Source: Rubripirellula sp.
GTDB lineage: Bacteria; Planctomycetota; Planctomycetia; Pirellulales; Pirellulaceae
Direction: 5' to 3'
Assembly (NCBI GenBank): GCA_029287555.1
Contig: JARFQX010000415.1
Coordinates: 1 to 9,325, forward strand
Length of the DNA stretch: 9,325 nucleotides
The notes beneath the pieces were generated by a model. It did no database searches. It was not told where the DNA came from and saw nothing but the letters and a program-made list of their open reading frames with translations. A program made the translations under genes and the position numbers. This document shows positions 1 to 7,500 of this stretch, piece after piece. The first letter of the stretch is position 1. Each line of letters starts with the position of its first letter.

Positions 1-24
1 GGTGGTGAGGTGGTGAGGTGCGGG
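1..24. repeat. Edge-truncated degenerate octamer tandem repeat
   Basis: The window opens with two adjacent copies of GGTGAGGT (4-11 and 12-19), with a partial copy before and a decayed copy after. Six of the 8 bases match AGTGAGGC, a variant unit of the array at 3069-3132, so it is probably the same repeat family. It faces the opposite way to the array at 91-154. The left edge of the window cuts it, so its full length is unknown. Confidence 0.5.
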
Positions 25-231
25 TTGACCTTGGTGCAAGTTGCAATCTTTACTTGACGACCGGTGGTAATCCGAGCTCCCAAACTTACTGCCCCACTGC
101 CCCACTGCCCCACTGCCCCACTGCCCCACTGCCTTACCGCCTTACCGCCTGACGCCGGGTGTTCAAGCGGTCTCAGAAATGTCTAGACTGAATCCGAATT
201 GGGTTCGTTCCTCACTTGCGGGTCTTACGTC
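25..231. other. Intergenic region upstream of the YdjY-like gene
   Basis: Apart from the octamer arrays, this stretch holds no open frame that looks like a gene. TTGACC (25-30) and TTGACG (54-59) resemble -35 hexamers, but neither has a convincing -10 at 16-18 bp, so no promoter is called. No Shine-Dalgarno sequence precedes the ATG at 232. That is common in this group and does not argue against the start. Confidence 0.5.
91..154 (+). repeat. Octamer tandem array, unit GCCCCACT, 8 units
   Basis: Five perfect head-to-tail copies of the 8-bp unit GCCCCACT (91-130) are followed by two copies of GCCTTACC (131-146) and one GCCTGACG (147-154). A decayed unit ends at position 90. The array lies 77 bp upstream of the chosen ATG of the YdjY-like gene, reading in that gene's direction. 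The identical unit recurs at 3069-3132 on the other strand. There are no spacers, so this is a simple tandem repeat and not CRISPR. The graded decay at the right end suggests expansion by slippage. Whether it acts as a regulator or is a passive repeat cannot be told from the sequence. Confidence 0.9.
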
Positions 232-1167
232 ATGTTGTTCGCATCGATCCTTGTCACGTCGCGGACCTGCCTTGGTGTCGCCGTTTGCTCGCTCGCGTTA
301 GCGTTCGGCGCTGCGGAGCTCACAGCACAGGAGGCTGCTCCCGATCAGCCCCGTTCATTGAGCGATCCCTTGACCGAGCAGGAGAAAGCGACGCCGGTGG
401 ATGCTTACGTCTCGCCGGAGGATATCGTTCGGGCGGCGTTCGAACCTCCGCCCGAAGCTCGTCCCTTGAGCAAACGGAACGTTTGGATCGATCGCGACAA
501 GCAACGAGTTTACGTTGACGGTTACATTGCAATGCGGGAAGGTCCGCTGGAAATGTTCGCTTGTCCGATGGGGACCAAGGAGCACGAATCGATTGTTGGA
601 TCGCTGGCCCGTTCAAGTGAGGTGCACGCGGCGTTGCTTGCCATCGGCGCTCGTCCGGGCACGCCGGTGCGATACATCCCGAACTTTGTCCCGGCAACGG
701 GCCAACGGGTGCGAGTCTGGGTCTGTTATCGAGATAAGCAGGGGAAGTTTCATGCTTCGGACGCGCGACGATGGGTCCGCAAAGCTGGCACGGACCAACA
801 GATGGAGATTGATTGGGTGTTCGCCGGCAGCGGTTTCTGGAAGGACCCCCAAGACGGGAGCGAGTTTTACCAAGCGGACAGTGGGGACATGATTTGCGTC
901 TCCAACTTCAGCACGGCCATGATGGATGTGCCAATCGCCAGCAGTGCGCAGGCGAACGAGTTGATGTACATTCCCTACACCGACCGGATTCCCGAACGGG
1001 GAATGCCAGTGCGATTGGTGCTGGTGCCGATTCCGATCCCCTCGGACACGCCCGCGGGCGAGCGAGCGAATGCGAATAAGGTTGATCCCAATAAGCCTCC
1101 GAGCGAAGCGATTCTGCCCGCTAGAGCGAAGAAGCGATCAAACGATGGTGGTGAAGCGTCGAACTGA
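232..1167 (+). CDS. Secreted YdjY-domain-like protein
   Basis: This 311-residue protein is probably exported. A hydrophobic stretch after a short basic N-terminus (residues 5-28) ends near a possible signal peptidase site around AELTA-QE (30-34). The start is set at ATG 232; an in-frame TTG at 199 would add 11 residues ahead of the signal and is less likely. The core (about 80-265) has the pattern of planctomycetal YdjY-domain proteins: a basic strand with 'VYVDGYIAMREGPLEMFAC' (93-111), then 'GTKEHES' (114-120) and 'AMMDVPIAS' (229-237). The C-terminus (about 268-311) is rich in Pro, Lys and Ala and looks disordered. Only two core cysteines (111, 165) and Cys222 are present, too few for a ferredoxin-type cluster, so a redox role is not supported. 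The biochemical function of the domain is unknown. The gene converges with the cyclase gene, with 27 bp between the stop codons. Confidence 0.8.
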   Translation: MLFASILVTSRTCLGVAVCSLALAFGAAELTAQEAAPDQPRSLSDPLTEQEKATPVDAYVSPEDIVRAAFEPPPEARPLSKRNVWIDRDKQRVYVDGYIAMREGPLEMFACPMGTKEHESIVGSLARSSEVHAALLAIGARPGTPVRYIPNFVPATGQRVRVWVCYRDKQGKFHASDARRWVRKAGTDQQMEIDWVFAGSGFWKDPQDGSEFYQADSGDMICVSNFSTAMMDVPIASSAQANELMYIPYTDRIPERGMPVRLVLVPIPIPSDTPAGERANANKVDPNKPPSEAILPARAKKRSNDGGEASN

Positions 1168-1190
1168 GGCTGCGTCGAACCGAGGCTACG
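1159..1190. repeat. 16-bp tandem duplication across a stop codon
   Basis: TCGAACTGAGGCTGCG (1159-1174) is followed at once by TCGAACCGAGGCTACG (1175-1190), with 14 of 16 bases identical. The first copy contains the TGA stop of the YdjY-like gene; in the second copy the same triplet is CGA. The duplication fills nearly all of the space between the two convergent genes. It looks like a small slippage event with no obvious function. Confidence 0.7.
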
Positions 1191-1194
1191 TTGT

Positions 1195-3057
1195 CTACTT
1201 GCTCTCCATCACCCAAACGGGATCAACCTTCTCTTCGTGGCGGGTGAGTGCGTCGACTACTCGGCCAAGCAGCACGACACTGGGGTCATCGTCGGGGTGT
1301 TCGTGAACCAGCATCGCAAGAACCCTGGCGGCGGCGGTCAGGTTGCTGGAATCGAAATGATTGAGCGCCGTTTCGTAACGCGACGCCATTTCGCGCCACG
1401 GATCAGTAGCATCGGCCTTCAACTCGTGCAGTCCGACGGTCTCGGCGAAGCCAAGTGGACGAACGACGGCGAGTCGCCGATGGGCGAATTCATCGCCAAT
1501 CGCCGCCGCGGTTGAATCGGTGATCAAGGCTTGCACCCCGAGTTTCTTGGTGATCCCCTGCACGCGGCTGGCCAGGTTGACGGTATTGCCAAGTGGCCCG
1601 TACTTAAATTTGATCTTCGAACCCGTGTTGCCAACACGTGCCATCCCGGTATTGATGCCAATGCCGAACCCGAAGCGATCGGGCGTGATGTCTTCCCATC
1701 GATCGCGCAGCGGGTCGATGCGCTTGAGCATCTCCACGGCACTGGTGCAGGCCCGGTGGGCATGATCGGGTTGTTCACCGGGTGCGCCCCACATCGCCAT
1801 CAGCTCGTCCCCAACGTAATCCACCAGGACGCCATCGGTATTGGTCACGCACTGGCTCAATTCGGTCAGGACGTCGTTAATCCATTCGATAGTGCGTTCG
1901 GCGGCGACGCGTTCGGCAATGGCGCTGAAGCCGCGAATATCACAAAACATGACCGTTACTTCGGCATCACGACCGGCCAGCAGATCTTCGTCATGTTCCA
2001 GCCGGGCGGCCACCGCATCGGAAAAGAACTGGGTCAGGTTAGATCGGATTGCCTCTTGGCGCTGTCGTGCGATCCCCGAGGAAACGGCGCCCGCCATGAC
2101 CTCCAATAAGGCAGCCTCGAGATCTCCGATGGGATCGTCGCATCCCTCCGAACCAAGTTTGCGGTCTCCGTAGATCGCTCCAATCACGCGTCGCTTTTCA
2201 TCAAAAATTGGCGCGGCGACCGCGCGATCCAGAGCCATCATCGATGATTCAGCCGTGTGCATGTAGCTGGCCGGATCGTAGATCACCGTCTTGCCGAAGC
2301 GGAGCACGCGATCGGTCAACCCGCGACTAAAAGTGTGCCCGTTTGAATCCTTCCCGGAGGCGGTACTTAGACGCTTGGCAACGTACGAGGAGCGTATCGC
2401 CCACTGGTCACCCTCGCGAAGCAGGATCAACGCGCGGTCCAGGTCAATCATGGTGGCCACCGCGTGAACCGTCGAATCGAAAAACTCGTTCGATCCTGCT
2501 GCCTGCTGAACGACGGTCAACGCGCTGCGGACCAAGTCGACCGCGACCCGTCCCTGGTCCTCCTTGCTTTCTCGACCAAACAGTTCGTTCAATCGAACCG
2601 GCGCCACATTCTCCATGGTCGATTCGACCTTTGCCGTCACGGTGCGAAATGGGCCTTCGCCGGAACTGGACGGAGAGAGCTGGCTGGCGGGATCGGTCGT
2701 CGTGACGCGGACGATGCGGTTCTCGGGAAGCGTCACAATCACTTCGCCGGTCGCCTCATAGGCCTCGCCCGGCCCCAATGGCCGTGCGTCCTTGCCGACA
2801 TAAAACGACAGCCTGGGGTGGATGTTTGTCACCCGCAACTGGTCACCGACCGAGGATTCAACTCGTAACGCTTGACGTGGAACGGCTCGTGCAGAAAGCG
2901 GTGCGATTACCAATCGCTGACTCGATACGAGGTCTTGCAACTCCAGCGGATGCGAGTCCCCCTCCTGTTGCCGACCGATTTCCAAAGGTGTGCGCGAGAT
3001 CCCGAACCAAAGCTCGTTGCTTCCTTCGAAGACGGTGATTTTGACCTTGTCCGTCAC
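1195..3057 (-). CDS. FHA-like / GAF / class III nucleotide cyclase
   Basis: This 620-residue soluble protein has three parts. Residues 1-120 look like a degenerate FHA domain: the Gly-Arg at 28-29 and an Asn at 78 are present, but the usual Ser-x-x-His is not evident. Residues about 170-335 form a GAF-like sensor. Residues about 364-546 form a class III cyclase catalytic domain. Both metal-binding Asp are visible (Asp373 in FCDIRGFS, Asp417 in YVGDELMAMWG), as are the transition-state Asn494 and Arg498 (TVNLASR). The substrate-selecting Lys of adenylyl cyclases is Asp413, and its partner position is Gly487, so ATP versus GTP use is uncertain. Residues 555-605 resemble a TPR-like helical pair. 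It should form a homodimer that makes a cyclic nucleotide when the GAF or FHA part is engaged. The GTG start at 3057 is chosen because the domain fold begins there. The longer frame to ATG 3213 reads through the octamer array and encodes only repeat-derived peptide. No Shine-Dalgarno sequence is seen. Confidence 0.88.
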   Translation of the reverse strand: MTDKVKITVFEGSNELWFGISRTPLEIGRQQEGDSHPLELQDLVSSQRLVIAPLSARAVPRQALRVESSVGDQLRVTNIHPRLSFYVGKDARPLGPGEAYEATGEVIVTLPENRIVRVTTTDPASQLSPSSSGEGPFRTVTAKVESTMENVAPVRLNELFGRESKEDQGRVAVDLVRSALTVVQQAAGSNEFFDSTVHAVATMIDLDRALILLREGDQWAIRSSYVAKRLSTASGKDSNGHTFSRGLTDRVLRFGKTVIYDPASYMHTAESSMMALDRAVAAPIFDEKRRVIGAIYGDRKLGSEGCDDPIGDLEAALLEVMAGAVSSGIARQRQEAIRSNLTQFFSDAVAARLEHDEDLLAGRDAEVTVMFCDIRGFSAIAERVAAERTIEWINDVLTELSQCVTNTDGVLVDYVGDELMAMWGAPGEQPDHAHRACTSAVEMLKRIDPLRDRWEDITPDRFGFGIGINTGMARVGNTGSKIKFKYGPLGNTVNLASRVQGITKKLGVQALITDSTAAAIGDEFAHRRLAVVRPLGFAETVGLHELKADATDPWREMASRYETALNHFDSSNLTAAARVLAMLVHEHPDDDPSVVLLGRVVDALTRHEEKVDPVWVMESK

Positions 3058-3068
3058 GCTTGCGATCC

Positions 3069-3132
3069 AGTGGGGCGGTAGGGCAGTGGGGCAGTGGGGC
3101 AGTGAGGCAGTGGGGCAGTGGGGCAGTGGGCT
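3069..3132 (-). repeat. Octamer tandem array next to the cyclase start
   Basis: On the plus strand this is about eight units of AGTGGGGC, including the variants GGTAGGGC (3077-3084) and AGTGAGGC (3101-3108). Read on the minus strand the unit is GCCCCACT, exactly that of the array at 91-154. The last unit ends 11 bp before the GTG of the cyclase, so the array fills its 5' leader and the place where a ribosome-binding site would lie. In the longer alternative frame it encodes an 8-residue periodic peptide (PHCPTALP-like) with no protein-family character. Confidence 0.9.
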
Positions 3133-3153
3133 TCGAATTGCTTGGCCAACGAC

Positions 3154-3183
3154 TCCCTCAAGATAGCAGGAGGGACCGCGGTC
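3154..3183. other. Small inverted repeats between VWA and cyclase genes
   Basis: TCCCTC (3154-3159) and GAGGGA (3170-3175) can pair as a 6-bp stem with a 10-nt loop. Directly beside it is the perfect 10-bp palindrome GACCGCGGTC (3174-3183). The pair lies just downstream of the stop of the VWA/GATase-like gene on the minus strand. No U-run follows, so an intrinsic terminator is not supported. It may be an operator or simply chance. Confidence 0.25.
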
Positions 3184-3226
3184 TAGAACGGCAAGCAGGT
3201 TGGCGGCGTGCACTCCGGTCGAAGGC

Positions 3227-5458
3227 CTAGATCAACCCCACTGCTTTGCGTCCAATCCAGAAGGCTGCAAGCAACAGGACCAGCATTGCGGCAGACAAAG
3301 GATGACTCCAAATTTGCAGCCGCCGCACGGTCGGCAGTGGCAGTGGCAACTCGGCAAGCTTCTTGATGACTTCATCAATCTGGTCTGATTGGACCGCTTG
3401 ACCGCGGGAAACGATTGCCAGTTCCTGCAAGACGTCCGGTCGAGCGGGTTTACCAACCTGCTCCCGGATCTGTCCTTGCACGAAGAAACTTGTTTCCAGC
3501 TTGCTCTCGGTCTGATCACAAACCAGGGTTACCCGGTGGTTGCCTGGTTGCTGAGGGCGAAAGCCACCGCGGAAGACGCCCCACCGCTCGCCTTCAGCCC
3601 GCATTCGAACCGACTCCGTGGCTCCATCCGGCGCCACGATTCGGGCCAGCACCTCTCCCTGTTGCAGCGGTTCGCCGCCGGCATCCATCACGTGCGCGCT
3701 GAAGCTGACCGTCTGCCGGATCTGCGGTTGGTCCGGGGTGTAGAACAAACGCATCGTTTCTCCCCGGGCCATGTTCCTCTGGTACGCCATCCATCGCACC
3801 ACTTGGCCCCAGAATCGGTAGTGGTACTTGTCTTCGACTCCCTTCCGCCATCGCCACGCGCCGTCGGTTCCCATGAATAGCACCTTGCCAGCGCCGTAGG
3901 TGCGCGTCGCCAACAGCGGCAACCTGCCGTACTGGTTGGACATGTCTTGGTGGACGGCCAACACCTCGCTGCCAGCCTTCGCTCGAATGACTGGCGCGTA
4001 CCACTGGAAACCTGGCAGGTTCTCCCAGATATCCATGTTCTCTTCTTGGGAGTCGGCCAGCTTGGTGAGCAAACTGGATCGTCCCCGCTCGGTCAATTCG
4101 AAGTGTCCTGCGATGCGCGAGCCCCAGCCGCCAGGTTGAGCTGAGTCCAGGATGACCGGATATAGATCACCGAGTGTTGTATCGAGCAGAGAAAACTGAC
4201 GTCCCTGAAATCCCGGGATGAAAACCAAACCGCTCGCCTGGTATTCGACTAAGCCTTTGATCAACTCACACTGGGACTCCGTCAACTGATTGTCGTCCAA
4301 TCCGACGTCGCCCAGAAAGACAACATCGTATTGGGAAAGGTCTTCGAGCTCTTCCGGAAACACTTTGATGTAGTCCTGGGATCCACCGCCGACCTTTCCC
4401 AAACCGGGGTGGAACAGCAGGCAGGAGACGTCTACCCCGGGATCACGCGAAAGAGCATTGCGCAGGTAGCGATACTCCCACCTCGGGTAAGATTCGACGA
4501 TCAACACTCGAAGCTGCTCCTGGCGAATGGCAATCGGAGCGCTCTGACCATTATTGGTTTCGATTGTCTCGTCGGAATGAGGGGGAATTGAAACCTCGAT
4601 GGAGTAGTCCCCGGTTTGCTCCGGCTTCCAAGTAATCGACTCGAAGGTCCGCGCCATCGGTGCGATTCGTATATCCTTGGTGATCGATTCTTTCTCGGAG
4701 ATGCGCAGCGTGATGGACGTCAGGTACTCGCGCGGTAGAGAGCTTTCGATCGTAATGGGAATCCGTACGGGCTTTCCGGCGGCACTGAACGTTGGAACCT
4801 CGGCGCTGATCAGTTCGATGTCGGGAAGCCTCGTTGGACTGCCTGAGACAACCGTGAAGATCGGGATACCTTTGGTGCGCAGCCGAGATGCCGCATCGAC
4901 CGGCGGCGGTCCCTCATTCCAGTCGCCGTCGGAAATCAGGACGACGCCGAGCAGTGGATCGATACGATCGGCAACGTCCGTCAGCGGCTCGGCCAGGTTG
5001 GTGCGAGGCGATTTGCCGGACGCTTCGGACTCCGCATCGTCGCTCGACAGCGGCTCGATCACCACCTCCAAGCGGTCCATCAGGCTCGTCCACGTGGAGG
5101 GATCCACCAGGGGCCCAATCGCCTCGGAGCGAGAGATGGCGCGACTGGAATTGCCCTTGGACGGGTTCGCTGCCGGCACCACGTCGATCGTTTCCATGCT
5201 CTGGGAGTTGTCGAATAGGACAGCAATCGCAGGCCTCACGTCGGGTCGGTATTCCTCTCTCCACTCCGGTTGGTTCAGCAGAACGGTGACCAGCGTCACG
5301 ATGGCAAGCCGAAGCAACTCAAGCATCCCGATCGAGCTGTTGTAACCGCTTCGCCGCCACGCGTAATACCCAAGACCACCGGCAAAGAGGATCACGGCGG
5401 CCGACAGGGCGAGCGAGAAAGGAGTGGCAGAAAATGTCAAATGTTCGGTGATGCTCAT
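3227..5458 (-). CDS. Membrane VWA / GATase1-like protein, Bat-type cluster
   Basis: This 743-residue membrane protein starts at the ATG that overlaps the upstream stop by 4 bases (ATGA, 5458-5455). The frame is open further upstream, but that part overlaps the previous gene and has no domain character. Two N-terminal membrane segments (about 13-33 and 45-62) precede a VWA domain (about 76-210) with an intact MIDAS: DNSQS at 83-87, a likely Thr153, and Asp177 in LISDGD. A beta-rich region (about 215-312) follows. Next is a glutamine-amidotransferase-like fold (about 316-560) with YDVVFLGDVG at 377-386, but the usual nucleophile motif GxCxGxQ is absent. A late beta domain (about 575-660) and a C-terminal membrane segment (718-737) complete it. 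Most of the chain between the second and last membrane segments is probably periplasmic. By family knowledge such proteins occur next to DUF58 and BatA proteins in planctomycetes. The exact role is unknown; metal-dependent binding of a partner in the envelope is the likely activity. Confidence 0.85.
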   Translation of the reverse strand: MSITEHLTFSATPFSLALSAAVILFAGGLGYYAWRRSGYNSSIGMLELLRLAIVTLVTVLLNQPEWREEYRPDVRPAIAVLFDNSQSMETIDVVPAANPSKGNSSRAISRSEAIGPLVDPSTWTSLMDRLEVVIEPLSSDDAESEASGKSPRTNLAEPLTDVADRIDPLLGVVLISDGDWNEGPPPVDAASRLRTKGIPIFTVVSGSPTRLPDIELISAEVPTFSAAGKPVRIPITIESSLPREYLTSITLRISEKESITKDIRIAPMARTFESITWKPEQTGDYSIEVSIPPHSDETIETNNGQSAPIAIRQEQLRVLIVESYPRWEYRYLRNALSRDPGVDVSCLLFHPGLGKVGGGSQDYIKVFPEELEDLSQYDVVFLGDVGLDDNQLTESQCELIKGLVEYQASGLVFIPGFQGRQFSLLDTTLGDLYPVILDSAQPGGWGSRIAGHFELTERGRSSLLTKLADSQEENMDIWENLPGFQWYAPVIRAKAGSEVLAVHQDMSNQYGRLPLLATRTYGAGKVLFMGTDGAWRWRKGVEDKYHYRFWGQVVRWMAYQRNMARGETMRLFYTPDQPQIRQTVSFSAHVMDAGGEPLQQGEVLARIVAPDGATESVRMRAEGERWGVFRGGFRPQQPGNHRVTLVCDQTESKLETSFFVQGQIREQVGKPARPDVLQELAIVSRGQAVQSDQIDEVIKKLAELPLPLPTVRRLQIWSHPLSAAMLVLLLAAFWIGRKAVGLI

Positions 5459-7500
5459 CCACTGGCTCCACCAAACGCAACGCCCTTTTCCTTCGCGATC
5501 CGGCGAGGCAAACAGAGCACCGCTTCGACAAACAACGCGATCAGCATGATGACCAGGAACACTCGCCACACCTCGCGTATTAACGATCGTTGATTACCGA
5601 CGGTGTCATTAACCCGTGAAAAGTCAAGTTCAGCAAACAACGACGAGACTCGCTCTTCGGGCACGACCGCCTGAAGGTCCTCCTCTTCGCTTCGATTGAT
5701 GGCGAACCAGCGATCGCCCATCTGATAAACCCCGGCGACGCGGGCATAGTCGCTCGAGAGCGCGTCGCGTGGGCCGGCCACCTGCCGCCACTGGCCATCG
5801 TTTTCTACCGCCACAGCGCCGGCGATGAACTGCTGCGCGCTACCGAGGCTCTGGGCACCCGCTTCAATCGCGCGATGCATCATTGCGTAAAGCACGACCC
5901 CGCTGGTCGCCATCGATGAATCTTCCTCGCGTGCGGTCGTACCGCAGAAATAGACATTGGCCCCAGGAGTCATGGCCCGGGCCAACAAGGGCGAACCGTC
6001 CTCAAGCGTTGCCAACGCGGTCAATTCACCTTGCGGTGCGCAGCTGCGCCTGATCCTCAGGTCCCCAACGGGCAGTGCCTCGCCGCTTCGCGTATTGGCA
6101 AGCAAATCGCGGTCGCCCACCCAAGTGCTCACGCGGGACGCCTGGGAATCGGACCACCGTGACCATCGCACGCCGGCGAATGCGGAGTCGGTTGGGTTGT
6201 CCGGCGGAAGGAAGATCAAGCGTCCACCCCGTCGGGCGAATTCATTCAGCACGCCGGAGATCGGATCGGAAGGATCGGGAATGGCAGCCTGCCAAACGAC
6301 AACGGCGATGTCATCGATTTGCCTGCCGATCGCCTGATCGGGTGACGCTACTTCGACCTCGCAGCGCACGTCCGGGCTTGGCGCGACGGCCGCCGCAAAT
6401 TCCAGCGGCCTGACCGCCACGGGTTGTTCGGTGAGAATCAACGTTTGGCGAACCGATTCCTTTTCATAAACAAAGAAGTACTCGTTGTCGGCAGGGCTCG
6501 TATCGGAGGGAATGGACAATCGCCCCCATCCGGTTTCTTGAAAACCATCGATCGGCACCGCATGATCCTGAACCTCTAAAATGTTTCCCGTCATCTCGAC
6601 GGGAAACTCCGAGCGACCGCCGCCTATCTCAAGCTGCACCGGGATGGTCTCGGTTCCGTCGGTGGATCGCGTCTGTTCAATCCGAAACGAGATCAACAGC
6701 CTGGCACCTTGACTGGGCTCTGCTTGATTTCCCGCCACCCGAATTCCAGCGACTCGGTTTCCTTCGACCCGTCGAACGCGAGTCACCCGGATCGATCGGT
6801 TATCGGGAGCCACCTCCGGGTAAGCGAGTAAGTGGTAGCGGACCATTTGAGGCAAGTCTGCCAGTGCCGAGCGAATGGCATCCCAGCGCCCGCTGTCACT
6901 TTTCCAATCAGCACGGCGCACATCGCTGCAGAGCCAAAGTTCGCAGCGGCTCGGTCGGTTCACACGGATGTACTCGGCCGCTGTTTCCAGCATGGCGGGA
7001 ATGTCCGCGGTTTCGCTCAGCGGAGTCGTTTCCGGCATGCCCTTCATCACGGAAGGTGATGCCAGTTCGATTGGTTCCCGACGACCACTTTCGATCAGCA
7101 CGTACCGATTGGCTTGCAAGCGATCGAGGCTCTCGGCCAACCTGGAGATTCCGGTTTGCAGTTTGGAAATGCCGCCCGGACCGATTTGGTTCATGCTGGG
7201 AGAACGATCGAGCAGGATGATCGCGGTGTCGACCCGACCGCCTCCGGCCAGGCCCAACCAGCCGCTCGAGAGCGGGCGGCTGATCGCGAAGATCAGCCCC
7301 GCGACGGCCAAAGTTCGTGCCGCCAAAATCAACCATTGGCGTAGCCGCGCGTAGCCACGAGACATTCGATTGGCGGCCAACAGGAAATGCATGGCCGCCC
7401 AATGCACCGTTTGAAAACGACGCTGGTTGATCAAGTGGATCACGATCGGCAATGCAATCACGGGCAGCGCCAGCAACATTGCCGGTTGCAGAAAACTCAT
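5455..7500 (-). CDS. BatA N-terminal / VWA membrane protein
   Basis: This 681-residue protein starts at ATG 7500, which overlaps the DUF58 stop by 4 bases (ATGA). Residues 1-80 match the BatA (aerotolerance regulator) N-terminal domain: a membrane segment at 6-24, then INQRRF and a Trp-rich linker (VHWAAMHFL, 32-40), then a second membrane segment at about 57-75. A VWA domain follows (about 90-230) with MIDAS DRSPS at 98-102, a Thr at 158-159 and Asp193 in LCSDV. The middle (about 235-345) is beta-rich and includes a short internal repeat, RVAGIRVAGN (249-258). A further alpha/beta domain (about 350-520) has no recognised active site. A last membrane segment lies at 644-664, followed by a basic tail. 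In other bacteria BatA-family proteins act in the envelope with MoxR ATPases in stress response or protein-complex assembly; that role is inferred here from family and neighbours only. Confidence 0.87.
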   Translation of the reverse strand: MSFLQPAMLLALPVIALPIVIHLINQRRFQTVHWAAMHFLLAANRMSRGYARLRQWLILAARTLAVAGLIFAISRPLSSGWLGLAGGGRVDTAIILLDRSPSMNQIGPGGISKLQTGISRLAESLDRLQANRYVLIESGRREPIELASPSVMKGMPETTPLSETADIPAMLETAAEYIRVNRPSRCELWLCSDVRRADWKSDSGRWDAIRSALADLPQMVRYHLLAYPEVAPDNRSIRVTRVRRVEGNRVAGIRVAGNQAEPSQGARLLISFRIEQTRSTDGTETIPVQLEIGGGRSEFPVEMTGNILEVQDHAVPIDGFQETGWGRLSIPSDTSPADNEYFFVYEKESVRQTLILTEQPVAVRPLEFAAAVAPSPDVRCEVEVASPDQAIGRQIDDIAVVVWQAAIPDPSDPISGVLNEFARRGGRLIFLPPDNPTDSAFAGVRWSRWSDSQASRVSTWVGDRDLLANTRSGEALPVGDLRIRRSCAPQGELTALATLEDGSPLLARAMTPGANVYFCGTTAREEDSSMATSGVVLYAMMHRAIEAGAQSLGSAQQFIAGAVAVENDGQWRQVAGPRDALSSDYARVAGVYQMGDRWFAINRSEEEDLQAVVPEERVSSLFAELDFSRVNDTVGNQRSLIREVWRVFLVIMLIALFVEAVLCLPRRIAKEKGVAFGGASG

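Noticed and set aside
25..82. Sigma-70-type promoter from TTGACC or TTGACG
   Set aside because: Neither hexamer has an acceptable -10 at the right distance.
91..154. CRISPR-like array
   Set aside because: The units are 8 bp and directly adjacent, without spacers, and no cas gene is present.
1168..1194. Bidirectional terminator between the convergent genes
   Set aside because: The 27-bp gap holds a direct repeat, not a stem-loop, and has no T-run on either strand.
1531..2109. 192-residue plus-strand frame
   Set aside because: It is antisense to the catalytic and GAF region of the cyclase. No family motif is visible and the minus-strand product is convincing.
4677..5345. 222-residue plus-strand frame, rich in Ser, Thr and Arg
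   Set aside because: It lies wholly opposite the VWA/GATase-like gene, whose MIDAS and other motifs are clear. Its own composition is biased, with no domain or signal.
6717..6790. Short repeat in the BatA-type protein (RVAGIRVAGN) as a functional motif
   Set aside because: It is only two copies of about five residues within a beta-rich linker, best explained by local duplication.
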